From an uncultured Synechococcus sp. (GTDB taxonomy: Bacteria > Cyanobacteriota > Cyanobacteriia > Phormidesmidales > Phormidesmidaceae), in contig CALDSK010000308.1 of assembly GCA_937911865.1 (NCBI GenBank), forward strand, positions 19,385 through 83,384: a stretch of 64,000 bases of DNA, written 5' to 3'. Positions 26,369-34,551 of the stretch are shown here, one piece after another (within the stretch, counting starts at the first letter, position 1; each line of letters begins with the position of its first letter). The translations under genes and the position numbers were made by a program. The notes beneath the pieces were generated by a model. That model ran no database searches and was not told where the DNA came from. It worked only from the letters and a program-made list of their open reading frames with translations.

Positions 26369-27457
26369 TCAAAACTCACCGCTGACCATCTTTTGTGTGA
26401 CTTTCTCAGGTACACCAGGAATAAGAGTGGCAAAGTTAAGTAGCTGTAGCGCTGCTCGGCGAGTAAGGTTCATCGGCGTCATAACGGTTCCTCTCACCTT
26501 CTCTGTGTAGGCGATTGTATCGGCCCCAATCTGATGCCGATCGTCGGAGTAACAATCGAGCGTGCCCTTGGCATAGCACGCGGCAAAATGAGCCGCATCG
26601 GCAATACCCAGGTTCATACCGCGTCCGCCAACCGGTGAGTGAGTATGCGCTGCATCGCCCATCAGGAACACTTGCCCCCGCCGATAATCAGACACCTGAC
26701 GAACGCTAATGAGGAAATTCCCCTCGCGATAGATATGCTCAATCGGCATCTCTACATTCAGGGTTGATAGCGCCCCGGGCCGAGACGAGACCACACGGTA
26801 GCGTGTTGGTGACATCGGAATGACGAATACCACTACACCTTCGTCCTGGATGTAGACACGAAACAGCCCTGGTTGCTCTGCCCAAGCCGGAGCTTCAACG
26901 TCTGCGATCGCCCACTCATCGTCAAGGTCAAATCCCTCAGCGTCAAGACCAAGCTCACTACGCACAGTGCTGCGAGAGCCGTCAGCGCCAAGCACGTAAT
27001 CGTAGGCATACGTTTCGCCATCAACAGTTACCCTAACCCGGTCGCCCTCGTCCTCTAGAGATTCAAAACGTTTGTCATATTCAACATCTACACCCAGTTC
27101 GCCTGCCCGCTGTGCCAAGATCGATTCAGTCTGATCTTGGGGCAGACAAAACAGCCTAACACTTGGATCGTGATGGCGATCCATCGGCATTTCGAAGACT
27201 CTTTCAGCGTCGACGTAAACTTCAAGGCCACTTGCCATAATCGACTTTGCCTTGATGAGCTCGGCTGCGCCCGACGGCTCCAGGAGTCTCATTGTGTTGG
27301 GCATAATACCCACCGCTCGACTGAATGGTGAGGGCGCTTCACGCCGCTCAACTACGCGGCAGTTAACGCCATGACGAGCCAGCTCCAGCGCTGCGGTCAG
27401 CCCAGTCGGGCCGCCGCCAACAATTAAAACCGAGGTGTCTTGAGAATGATTATTCAT
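26369..27457 (-). CDS. FAD-dependent aromatic-ring monooxygenase
   Basis: This 362-residue flavoprotein of the PheA/TfdB/UbiH group has the N-terminal dinucleotide loop VLIVGGGPTGLTAALELARH, the middle DGSRSTVRSELG motif that touches FAD and NAD(P)H, and the C-terminal FAD-binding GDAAHTHSPVGGRGMNLGIA. It probably hydroxylates an aromatic or polyketide-like substrate with NAD(P)H and oxygen. It is somewhat shorter than phenol hydroxylases because the thioredoxin-like C-terminal domain is absent. It is read in the same direction as the small membrane protein and the glutaredoxin fusion upstream. Confidence 0.9.
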   Translation of the reverse strand: MNNHSQDTSVLIVGGGPTGLTAALELARHGVNCRVVERREAPSPFSRAVGIMPNTMRLLEPSGAAELIKAKSIMASGLEVYVDAERVFEMPMDRHHDPSVRLFCLPQDQTESILAQRAGELGVDVEYDKRFESLEDEGDRVRVTVDGETYAYDYVLGADGSRSTVRSELGLDAEGFDLDDEWAIADVEAPAWAEQPGLFRVYIQDEGVVVFVIPMSPTRYRVVSSRPGALSTLNVEMPIEHIYREGNFLISVRQVSDYRRGQVFLMGDAAHTHSPVGGRGMNLGIADAAHFAACYAKGTLDCYSDDRHQIGADTIAYTEKVRGTVMTPMNLTRRAALQLLNFATLIPGVPEKVTQKMVSGEF

Positions 27458-27612
27458 GAGAAAAATGTTGTTGTCTACAAACTAAATCGCGTATCAATTT
27501 CTATGAGACATGTCGAGTGCTCACACACTGTGAGTACCCCATGTTGTGAGCAGTCATTCGATCACCTTAAGTACTGACAAAACCCGTCATTACTGCTCTG
27601 GCACTCGATATC

Positions 27613-28101
27613 TCACAAAGCAAAAAGCATCAGCTCAAGCAGCGTTAAACTGGCAACAGTGGCCAATCCCAAATGATGAATAGCGGCTAATTTACCTAGC
27701 CCAGTACGCACAGCACTGATGCTGACATCAGAAGAGGTCTGCTTCACCGCTTCAATTCGGCTGAATAGCTGAGTCAAAATGTAACCCTGACAAATCGCAA
27801 AGAACGCCAGCACTACTAAAGAATCGCGGTTGAACCCTTGGAGCCATGCCTGAAGCAAAATGCAGATAGTTCCACTGCCGACGACGGTCATCATAGTCGG
27901 CGGTGCTAGCTCGATAATGCGCTTCAATTCTGCATGAATCAGTCTTGCATCTGAGTCAATTACAGCACTGCTTTGAGCGTCAAACATCAGTGGCCAAACA
28001 GGTTTTTCGATATACGAAAGAACAGCAAAGAACCCTGTGGCAAATGAGAAGAACAAAATAATCAGTGTGGGAACGAAGTTAAGGGTCATGATGGTATCCA
28101 T
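27613..28101 (-). CDS. Four-helix membrane protein, DUF1772-like
   Basis: This 162-residue protein has four hydrophobic segments, near residues 8-30, 72-90, 95-112 and 140-160. The order (helix, periplasmic loop with acidic residues, three helices) recalls DUF1772/anthrone-oxygenase-like small membrane proteins, but only weakly. It lies 81 bp downstream of the glutaredoxin-AhpD fusion and 155 bp upstream of the monooxygenase, all on one strand, so it may belong to the same TetR-controlled unit. Confidence 0.65.
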   Translation of the reverse strand: MDTIMTLNFVPTLIILFFSFATGFFAVLSYIEKPVWPLMFDAQSSAVIDSDARLIHAELKRIIELAPPTMMTVVGSGTICILLQAWLQGFNRDSLVVLAFFAICQGYILTQLFSRIEAVKQTSSDVSISAVRTGLGKLAAIHHLGLATVASLTLLELMLFAL

Positions 28102-28182
28102 TTGATTTTCTAGAGTTTTGCAAAGAGCGAGTTGTGAGAGGTGCCTGAAGCCGCACCCCTCTGTGATGATCTCGGAATAGCG

Positions 28183-29832
28183 CTAGCAGCTAGCTAGCTG
28201 CGCTACTCTCGCATTAGGCAACGGATATCGTAGGTTCAGTGTTTTTGTTTCGAGGGTATGCTGTTGCAAAAATGAAGACACGTTGTCCTCAAATTCGGGC
28301 TGTGCAATTGCTACAAATCGCTGCACTAGCGATGCAACCGAACAGGTCACTATCAAATGAATGAGTTCTTTCTCTGAATAATTCTCTACAGCTGAACGAA
28401 CAAATTCGCGAGGCGTTGTCAAAGGCATTTGAGCTGAAATCAAAGCGAACTGCAAGGCAGCTTTTTCTTTTTCGCTAAACAGATCACCAGGTATCGTACG
28501 ACCTACCGCTGCGGCAAAACAATGTCGAATTCGCTTTATGGTTCTAGGCTTATTTTCAGCAGTATGGTGGGCTATGAACCCTTCAACGGCTGCAAGGTAA
28601 TCATGGCCCTTAGCGATCGCACTCACCCTTGCCATCAAATGTTTTAGCTCAGCTGCAACGAGGGTATGGGACTGCTCACCCATCAACTCACCATACAAAT
28701 AAACATGAAGGCGCTGTAGCGGTTGTGGCCAGCACTGAACCCAATTGGGAAGCAGGCCAAATTCAGATTTACAGTAGGTCTCTAAATCTTCAATCTTCTG
28801 AGCGTACTTTGCCAGCATCTCTTCAATCGAAGGTCCACCTGACGGCAATTCATAGTCTAGGTTTGATGGATTCTCAGCTTGCGCAGCACTATGTCGCCCA
28901 GCTTCAACGCCTGCTTGTTCGCTAGCCTGTTTTGCCCACTGCCCCTCTAGTTCCAACCCCGTTAGATCATTGAAGACATTGAGGAAACCAAACGCAGCGA
29001 CCATCATTTCCACGCCTGTGATGAATGACTGTGCTTGCTCAGGACTCTTGGAAAGCTGTTGAATTTGCGTCAAGGTCTCGTTGCTGACAGCGTTACGAGT
29101 CGCTTCAGCTGCTAACTGTGCGATCGCCAACTCCAAATCACCATAGGGATTTTTCGCGGATCGCTGACCCGCTCTAGCTTCCTTAAACTGCCGCACGGCT
29201 TTGAGAGACTGCTGGCCTCCAGTAGCAGCGCTATGAACCTGACAATAGTTACAGCCATGCGCTTCAGATGTTGAGTAGCCGACCGTGAACATATTCAGTG
29301 GGCCAAGAACTTTTTTGCCGTAACCCACAGCAGAAAAGTTATGGCAATATACAAAGAGCTTATAAGCTTCAGGCCAATGATTGAGATAAGCAAACGTATT
29401 AGGCCAGAAGCCGAAAAAGTCTTTATAAAACCGCAGAAGCGCCCAAGATTCAGGGTCGTCACTACGAGAACCGTCCGTTGCCGAAACAACATGTCGCAAT
29501 GCCCAGTCCTCTGCGCCTTGCCGCACTGTCTCGTCAGAGATGTCTTGCACAGAAAGTGTTGACTCGCCTATAGCTTCAATCAGTTGAGTTAGGCGACCGC
29601 TCTGTTGCAGCTGTTCTAGGTCTTCAGCACCGTTGATATGGTAGTTACCAATAAAAATCTGAGGCACCGTTGCTACGCCAGAAGCATAGATACTCATATC
29701 GGCATTGCGCTCTGTTGTTGTCACGTCGTGCTGAATGTATTCAACACCTACCTCATTCAAAACAGCTTTAGCCCGCGTGCAATAGGGGCATTCTATCTTA
29801 GTAAAAATTTGGATAGTCGGATAGTTACTCAT
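28183..29832 (-). CDS. Glutaredoxin fused to AhpD/CMD-type domain
   Basis: The first 90 of 549 residues are a complete glutaredoxin: CPYC active site at 15-18, TVPQIFI with the cis-proline, and GAEDLEQLQ. After a linker, residues about 130-330 resemble the carboxymuconolactone decarboxylase/AhpD fold, with Glu190, the redox CNYC pair at 194-197 and His200. AhpD proteins use such a pair to reduce peroxidases. A second helical lobe (FSEKEKAALQFALISAQMPL, near residue 475) may be another CMD unit. Both dithiols in one chain suggest a glutathione-driven peroxide or quinone reductase. Three palindromic TetR sites lie upstream, the nearest 25 bp from the start. The last codons and stop sit in a hairpin at 28179-28204. 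Confidence 0.85.
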   Translation of the reverse strand: MSNYPTIQIFTKIECPYCTRAKAVLNEVGVEYIQHDVTTTERNADMSIYASGVATVPQIFIGNYHINGAEDLEQLQQSGRLTQLIEAIGESTLSVQDISDETVRQGAEDWALRHVVSATDGSRSDDPESWALLRFYKDFFGFWPNTFAYLNHWPEAYKLFVYCHNFSAVGYGKKVLGPLNMFTVGYSTSEAHGCNYCQVHSAATGGQQSLKAVRQFKEARAGQRSAKNPYGDLELAIAQLAAEATRNAVSNETLTQIQQLSKSPEQAQSFITGVEMMVAAFGFLNVFNDLTGLELEGQWAKQASEQAGVEAGRHSAAQAENPSNLDYELPSGGPSIEEMLAKYAQKIEDLETYCKSEFGLLPNWVQCWPQPLQRLHVYLYGELMGEQSHTLVAAELKHLMARVSAIAKGHDYLAAVEGFIAHHTAENKPRTIKRIRHCFAAAVGRTIPGDLFSEKEKAALQFALISAQMPLTTPREFVRSAVENYSEKELIHLIVTCSVASLVQRFVAIAQPEFEDNVSSFLQQHTLETKTLNLRYPLPNARVAQLASC

Positions 29833-29857
29833 TTTTTCCTTTTTTTGTCAGTGGCAA

Positions 29858-29876
29858 TGACCGAACGGTTCAGTCA
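29858..29876. promoter_or_regulatory. TetR operator 1
   Basis: TGACCGAACGGTTCAGTCA is a 19-bp near-perfect palindrome (AATGAC...GTCATT when extended). It lies 25 bp upstream of the glutaredoxin fusion start, where bound repressor would block transcription. Confidence 0.88.
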
Positions 29877-29975
29877 TTAAGAGCGCGTAGCATTCTGCTG
29901 AACATAGTCTCAGAAGGACGCTATGTCTAAACTCGTCAATGCAAACAAGAATTCATGTATTGAAATTGCTTGTAT

Positions 29976-29994
29976 TGACCGAACCGTTCAGTCA
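29976..29994. promoter_or_regulatory. TetR operator 2
   Basis: TGACCGAACCGTTCAGTCA differs from operator 1 by one base. It lies midway between the divergent genes, 118 bp from site 1 and 62 bp from site 3. Confidence 0.88.
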
Positions 29995-30037
29995 CTTATG
30001 CTTTATGAATAGCGCATCTGCTAAAGTATTGTCAATA

Positions 30038-30056
30038 TGACCGAACCGTTCAGTTG
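30038..30056. promoter_or_regulatory. TetR operator 3
   Basis: TGACCGAACCGTTCAGTTG shares 17 of 19 bases with site 2. It ends 15 bp before the TetR ATG and covers the upstream TTG, suggesting autoregulation and arguing against that TTG as start. Confidence 0.85.
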
Positions 30057-30071
30057 GCAAAAATCTTTCTA

Positions 30072-30686
30072 ATGGCAGACTCTTTCACGCCTGATCTCAC
30101 TAACCCTAAAGCTAAGCAAATTCTTGAGGGTGCCCGTATTGTTTTTTTAGAGCTGGGCTACGAGGGAGCCAGCACAGGACAAATTGCAAAGCAAGCAGGG
30201 GTATCGAAGGGGACTTTGTACAACTACTTCCCTGACAAAGAAAAGCTTTTTATGGCGGTAATGGAAGGGGAATGTAAGAAGCAGGCGGCGGCGATCTTTG
30301 AAGTGGCAAATCAATCAGATAGCATTGATGTCACACTGCGCAAACTTGCTCGAAACTATATTGAGCTTTGCCTCTCGCCTTTTATTCACATTTATAGACT
30401 GGCGGTCGCTGAGGCCACGCGATTCCCTGCCCTAGCTCGTACGTTTTATGATTCTGGCCCAGACTTAGCGTTGCGTCGGTTAACCCAGCTGCTAGCGGGT
30501 GCGGTAGCCAAAGAAGAACTTAAAATCGATGACTTGGACTTAGCGGCATATCAGTTTAGCCAGCTTTGTAAAGCAGACCTGTTTGAAAAGCGGCTGTTTC
30601 AGGTTCAGCTTTCTGCCACACCAGAAGAAGTAGACCGTATTGCTGATAGCGCTGTTGATGTCTTTCTACGGCAATATGGAAAATGA
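30072..30686 (+). CDS. TetR-family repressor
   Basis: Read from ATG 30072 the protein has 204 residues; an in-frame TTG at 30054 lies inside an operator and is unlikely. The N-terminal helix-turn-helix is clear (ASTGQIAKQAGVSKGTLYNY, then FPDKEKLFMAVME), and the C-terminal helical domain (TetR_C-like, LSPFIHIYRLAVAEATRFP) should bind an inducer. It is transcribed divergently from the glutaredoxin-AhpD fusion, with three near-identical palindromes in the 240-bp gap. It very likely represses both itself and the fusion operon until a redox-active or toxic compound binds. Confidence 0.93.
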   Translation: MADSFTPDLTNPKAKQILEGARIVFLELGYEGASTGQIAKQAGVSKGTLYNYFPDKEKLFMAVMEGECKKQAAAIFEVANQSDSIDVTLRKLARNYIELCLSPFIHIYRLAVAEATRFPALARTFYDSGPDLALRRLTQLLAGAVAKEELKIDDLDLAAYQFSQLCKADLFEKRLFQVQLSATPEEVDRIADSAVDVFLRQYGK

Positions 30687-30760
30687 AGAACAGATGCCGA
30701 AAACACGAAAATCGCTGACTAGCTGTTCACATTAAATCCGACGGCCTTCATAGATGAAGG

Positions 30761-30896
30761 CGAAAGCACTTGACGGAAGATGAACGGGTCGAGCTGGCGG
30801 ATAGACGGCGCTCTTATCAAAGACCTCATGGCAGATCATAACCTCTTGAAGGCTAGCGTCTACCGCTACCTAGACGGCATAACCGTTGAATCCTAG
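30761..30896 (+). pseudogene. Recombinase-type helix-turn-helix remnant, frameshifted
   Basis: One frame reads HLTEDERVELADRRRS (from about 30767) and a second, shifted near 30812, continues ALIKDLMADHNLLKASVYRY and LDGITVES to a stop at 30896. Together they give the C-terminal helix-turn-helix typical of resolvase/invertase-type serine recombinases or IS-associated proteins. No start and no catalytic part are present. Confidence 0.6.
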
Positions 30897-30905
30897 TCAT
30901 GCGTC

Positions 30906-31118
30906 TTACTTAGCGCTGACTGCTGCTACCTCGCTTTCTTCTATCGGCTCGACTCGCCCTTCTGTGTTGAAATTATCTCTCTTAATGAGCGTCATCCAGA
31001 CTAGCGGAAAAGCAATGCCTTTATGGCCTACTCCAAGCATCAGTATATTGACTGTCGTCGTACCTATGTCCCATTGATTACGGTCACTGCACCCTAGCAC
31101 GTCAGGTATTAAGCTCAA
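30906..31118 (-). pseudogene. IS4-type transposase fragment
   Basis: The minus-strand reading contains DRNQWDIGTTTVNILMLGVG, then HKGIAFPLVWMTLIKRDNFN and TEGRVEPIEES. This is the central part of IS4-group transposases (D-R-T-x-W ... NILVLGIAY.GVAIPLLW ... K.GNSNT.ER..L). The rest of the transposase, its DDE C-terminus and the terminal repeats are missing, so only a fossil remains, pointing away from the adjacent recombinase remnant. Confidence 0.72.
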
Positions 31119-31238
31119 GCACGAGAATTTTAGGCATTGTAGTCAACCTACAAAACGCTCTCTCTGTCCGTTCTGCAAGCTTTTGTCTACTGAGAATAAG
31201 TACTCCTGAATATTTTTAACCGCTCTACGTCTGCTGCA

Positions 31239-32417
31239 ATGATGTTGGCTGTCTCCACCTCACTCATTAGCTGTCAAAGTAATGTACCTGACAATTCCTC
31301 AGAGGTAGAAACCACGACGGAAGTAGGGTCAAATACCGAAGTTACTGGAGCAGAAGGTGGCGCTCTTCCTTCAGAAGGCGCTGATGGCCAGTCAATGACT
31401 CCAGGAACTTACTGCTACAGTCAGAAAACCGATTTCTTCGATAATCAGATCAGTCTATCGATCGATGAGTCAAACAATGTCACAGGTGTGATGGCAAGCA
31501 AATCCATGGGAGAGCCCGAACCTAGGTTCAGCGAGTTTGAGGGTCAGCTAGGAGAAGACTCCTTAACGGTAAGTGCGATGTATTCTGAAGGACAGCCCAC
31601 CCAGACAGACTTTTGGTGGATAAATTCGGGCGGACTGGACATGGGACCTGAAAGTGTACTGTCTGCACAGCCCTGTAGATTAGTTAAACCTGTCTTTGAA
31701 GGCGTGGAACCCCTTGAACGTACTGCTGGAGAAACCATTTCTGCTGCGCCGCGCGATTCTGTAGCCCTCCCGCCTGGAACGTTCTGCTACACCCAGGAGA
31801 CGGACATGACTGAGTCAAAAGTCATGCTCACTGCGACTGCGGATAGTAAAGTGAGTGCTTCTACGATGAGTGCGCCACGTGGCGGCGGTGACCCTTTTTT
31901 CTCAGATGTTGAAGGCACTTTAGACGGTGGTGTTTTGACCCTAACCCCTGCTGATCAGCGAGTAGGGGCCTGGTTAGTCAACTTAGGAGGCCTGGATGCT
32001 GGCCCTGAAAGCGTGTACGTGGCGGCTTCGTGTGGGGAAGTAAGACCGGCTTTTGAAGCAAGGTCTCTCACGAATACGGTTCCTTCTGTTAGCGAACCTG
32101 CTCCTGGGAGCGCAAACAGAAGAACGGCTCAGGTATTGTTTGATGCAGGTGAAAGCGGCACGACAGTGAGCGATTCACTGATTCGAGGAGAGCGCTTTGT
32201 CTATAAACTGGACGCTCAAGCAGGGCAAACGATGCAGCTTTCGATTAAGGCTCCAGAAAACAACGCTGTTTTTGATGTGGTTTCTCCAGATGGAACAGTG
32301 TTAGGAAGAGAGCTGAGAGAAAAGAGCATTCAGCTGCCTGAGTCTGGTAACTATGAAACCGTTGTCGGTGGGACGCGCGGTAATGCCTCTTATGATCTCG
32401 ACATTGCTATTGACTAG
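31239..32417 (+). CDS. Lipoprotein-like secreted protein with duplicated domain
   Basis: This 392-residue protein has a lipobox-like SLISC at its start. Two homologous units follow: one from PGTYCYSQKTDF (about residue 50) to GPESVLSAQPC, and one from PGTFCYTQETDM (about residue 178) to GPESVYVAASC; both share a WxxNxGGLDxGPESV end. A C-terminal domain (RGERFVYKLDAQAGQTMQLS) resembles pre-peptidase C-terminal (PPC) domains. With ATG 31239 as start only 11 residues precede the Cys and no basic residue is present. Upstream in-frame codons from a CTG at 31206 would add LNIFNRSTSAA, a proper signal region, so the true start may be non-standard. Confidence 0.72.
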   Translation: MMLAVSTSLISCQSNVPDNSSEVETTTEVGSNTEVTGAEGGALPSEGADGQSMTPGTYCYSQKTDFFDNQISLSIDESNNVTGVMASKSMGEPEPRFSEFEGQLGEDSLTVSAMYSEGQPTQTDFWWINSGGLDMGPESVLSAQPCRLVKPVFEGVEPLERTAGETISAAPRDSVALPPGTFCYTQETDMTESKVMLTATADSKVSASTMSAPRGGGDPFFSDVEGTLDGGVLTLTPADQRVGAWLVNLGGLDAGPESVYVAASCGEVRPAFEARSLTNTVPSVSEPAPGSANRRTAQVLFDAGESGTTVSDSLIRGERFVYKLDAQAGQTMQLSIKAPENNAVFDVVSPDGTVLGRELREKSIQLPESGNYETVVGGTRGNASYDLDIAID

Positions 32418-32485
32418 TCTCAGCTAGCTGCCTAGCCGCTTGGCTCTAGGCGTGTCAACCTGTGCGTCAATAGTTTCACTGTCTT

Positions 32486-32521
32486 AAAGCTCCCTTGCAG
32501 TTATCAAGGGAGCTTTCTGTT
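32486..32521 (+). terminator. Terminator after lipoprotein gene
   Basis: AAAGCTCCCTT (32486-32496) pairs with AAGGGAGCTTT (32506-32516) over a 9-nt loop, about 70 bp past the stop. Confidence 0.7.
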
Positions 32522-32737
32522 GCTTGTGGCTCAGATAGTCTCTAGCTCGCAGAGTATGCAATCCGCCGTTTGCTATACCCGGCGAGTGACAAGCGACTAT
32601 ACTGCCTTTTGTCGCAAAATTCGTCGAGGTTTGCTTCTACTGGGGCATAGATACTAAAACAAGTTTTGATACGCTGAGAAGCGCCGAACAGCCTTAGTCT
32701 CAACCGTTTTACTCACCTGTGTCAAAACGGCCTGTTA

Positions 32738-33262
32738 TTACACAGGTGAGTTCTCAAAAGTAAACTCTGTCAGTCGTAAGCCGCTTTTGTGTGTTTTCTT
32801 TGTTCTAATCATGCTCTTAGCATAGCCACCTAATACTGCACTCCAAAAGCCTAGTGCTGACTCATGGCTGTCGATCACGCTTAGCTGCCATGATCCGTGA
32901 AGTGAATTGAGCACTCTAATAGCAGAGTCACGTCCTATACCCTTACCCCGATACGGATGGAACAGAAAGAAATCAACTAGCTCTTGGTCTGCATCGCCAT
33001 CTATCAAAGGTGTCTTTGCAACTAGAGCAAAGCCTGCTGGCCGCTCATCTACAGTGATTAAGTAGGGAAAAGTTTTACCGGGATGCGCCCACCACTCAGC
33101 CATTACACTGTCAGGTTCGTAGTCCTCATCGATATCGCCCATCATGCCATGAACACTTGGTAAGTCATCTTGATACTGCGATATCTCGTGAGCATACGCA
33201 ATCCACATATTGGCGAAGATATATCGCTGCTCTATGGGAGCGAGCCTCACTGCAACGTTCAT
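32738..33262 (-). CDS. GNAT-family N-acetyltransferase
   Basis: This 174-residue protein has the GNAT fold. The acetyl-CoA pyrophosphate loop is FHPYRGKGIGRDSAIRVL and the following strand-helix is LSVIDSHESALGFWSAVLGG. The earlier strand with TVDERPAGFALVAKTPLIDG completes the core. The substrate could be a protein N-terminus, an amine or an antibiotic; nothing here decides. The stop codon is enclosed by an 11-bp inverted repeat (32711-32721 with 32741-32751). Confidence 0.85.
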   Translation of the reverse strand: MNVAVRLAPIEQRYIFANMWIAYAHEISQYQDDLPSVHGMMGDIDEDYEPDSVMAEWWAHPGKTFPYLITVDERPAGFALVAKTPLIDGDADQELVDFFLFHPYRGKGIGRDSAIRVLNSLHGSWQLSVIDSHESALGFWSAVLGGYAKSMIRTKKTHKSGLRLTEFTFENSPV

Positions 33263-33286
33263 ACCTTATTCTCTACCGTAAACTAT

Positions 33287-33308
33287 GGCTTCATCTTGCA
33301 AGATGAAG
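33287..33308. promoter_or_regulatory. Perfect 22-bp palindrome upstream of GNAT gene
   Basis: GCTTCATCTTGCAAGATGAAGC is fully self-complementary and lies 24 bp upstream of the GNAT start. It could be an operator or a small hairpin in the leader. Confidence 0.6.
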
Positions 33309-33348
33309 CTCTTATCATCAACCTTACAATCCTTACTACATAGAACAA

Positions 33349-33381
33349 AGCGGCCTGCTTGATAGTTTCAAGCAGGCCGCT
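33349..33381 (-). terminator. Terminator of the outer-membrane protein gene
   Basis: A perfect 13-bp stem (AGCGGCCTGCTTG with CAAGCAGGCCGCT) with a 7-nt loop lies 42 bp past the stop, followed on the minus strand by TTGTT. Confidence 0.75.
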
Positions 33382-33422
33382 GACAAAAGTAACAACTTAG
33401 AGAAAGACAGCTTTCTGGCTAC

Positions 33423-33977
33423 CTAGAAGCGGTAGCCCAAACCTGCAACAAAGTCTACGCTCTGGTCATCAAACGGTAGGTAGTTTACAGAACCATTGAT
33501 GGCATAGCGTCGGCCTAGCTGATAGTCAGCGCCCGCAGTGGCCACAAACTGTAGCTCAGTCTCGTCACCAGTCGTCACGCCTGCACCCGCCCCAACAAAC
33601 GGCTGTAGTTTGCCACCGTTGGCACTGTTGAAATCGTAGGTAATCGGTGCAAGCACAGCGATATCACGCTCGCCGTTGTCGTCTTCGTTCACTGCTGCGA
33701 TGACGCCAGGACGAACAGAGAAACGGTTCGAGAGGGCGTACTTACCGTTGAGGGCCGCGCCTTCGTTGCTACCGGCAAAGCCGATGTAGTTACCACCTGC
33801 AATGCGCTGACCAAAGTACCTGGCATCAGGGTTCTGAGCAGCCCGCTCACTACGCTGCGCTAGGATAGCCGGTCCGTTCGTGGGGCGATCGCCTGCTGGG
33901 TTGGCATGAGCCGGTGAGACAAGTGCTACTAGAGAAAGCGCAGACAGAGAGAGCAAACAAGCAAATTTACCTTTCAT
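33423..33977 (-). CDS. Small outer-membrane beta-barrel protein
   Basis: This 184-residue protein has a signal peptide (MKGKFACLLSLSALSLVAL..., cut after AHA near residue 25). The mature part alternates hydrophobic and polar residues in strands (IAGGNYIGFAG, LQPFVGAGAGVTTGDET) and ends VDFVAGLGYRF, the C-terminal aromatic signature of outer-membrane barrels. Length fits an eight-stranded opacity/OmpX-like barrel. Function is open (adhesion, permeability or stress protection). A terminator follows and a possible promoter region lies in 33978-34100. Confidence 0.85.
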   Translation of the reverse strand: MKGKFACLLSLSALSLVALVSPAHANPAGDRPTNGPAILAQRSERAAQNPDARYFGQRIAGGNYIGFAGSNEGAALNGKYALSNRFSVRPGVIAAVNEDDNGERDIAVLAPITYDFNSANGGKLQPFVGAGAGVTTGDETELQFVATAGADYQLGRRYAINGSVNYLPFDDQSVDFVAGLGYRF

Positions 33978-34551
33978 AGAACAGATTCCTTAGTGAATGA
34001 CCTGAAATGAATTAGAAGAACAGAGAGAGAGACAGCTCTTGTTTGAAGCTGATAGTCATGAGTATGCGATCTGTGCCAATCGATGTAATTCTGATAGTAG
34101 CCACTTCTTAGAGTGGTCTCTGTAAGCCTAGTAAGTAGGTCAGTTAAGCGAGGAGTATGATTGTTTTCTGACTGTGCCAGATGGAATAGCTGTCAACCTG
34201 GTAGAGCAAGTCCATAGAAGGTAGGGGAGAGCCAGCTGCTTTGCTTTTTGTTTTTGGTGTCCTTCTCTCCCGAGGCTTGAAGACTGAGATACAATGATAG
34301 ACGAGTAAGGACAACAACCTGAGCTAGCGTTCCGTATAGGCCATAGCGTGCCGCAACCAGCATCCAAAATCGGGATTTTTGGAAACTCTCAATGAGTAAC
34401 CAAGGGTTTTGATGCCGGGTGCTCGTTGAGAGTTTCTGAATTATTGATGTTCTTTTGTTTTACACAAAGAGGCCACAGAGTCAGCGTCGAGAAACCTGAC
34501 TAAGATTAAATACATCAAGCCATTCTCCCGAATCCCCAAGGAGGTAAACAA
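33978..34551. other. Gene-free region with inverted repeats
   Basis: 574 bp. Near 34363-34381 is a short hairpin (CCAAAATC/GATTTTTGG type), and 34382-34396 (GAAACTCTCAATGAG) pairs with 34422-34436 (CTCGTTGAGAGTTTC) with one mismatch. Two such hairpins side by side could be an insertion-sequence end or a double terminator. A minus-strand frame at 34140-34367 has no recognisable content. Confidence 0.45.

Noticed and set aside
28179..28204. Palindromic AGCGCTAGCAGCTAGC... sequence as terminator
   Set aside because: It covers the stop codon of the glutaredoxin fusion and has no U-run; may be a by-product of the codons there.
34140..34367. 75-residue minus-strand frame near the inverted repeats
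   Set aside because: No homology pattern in any of the three frames; probably chance.
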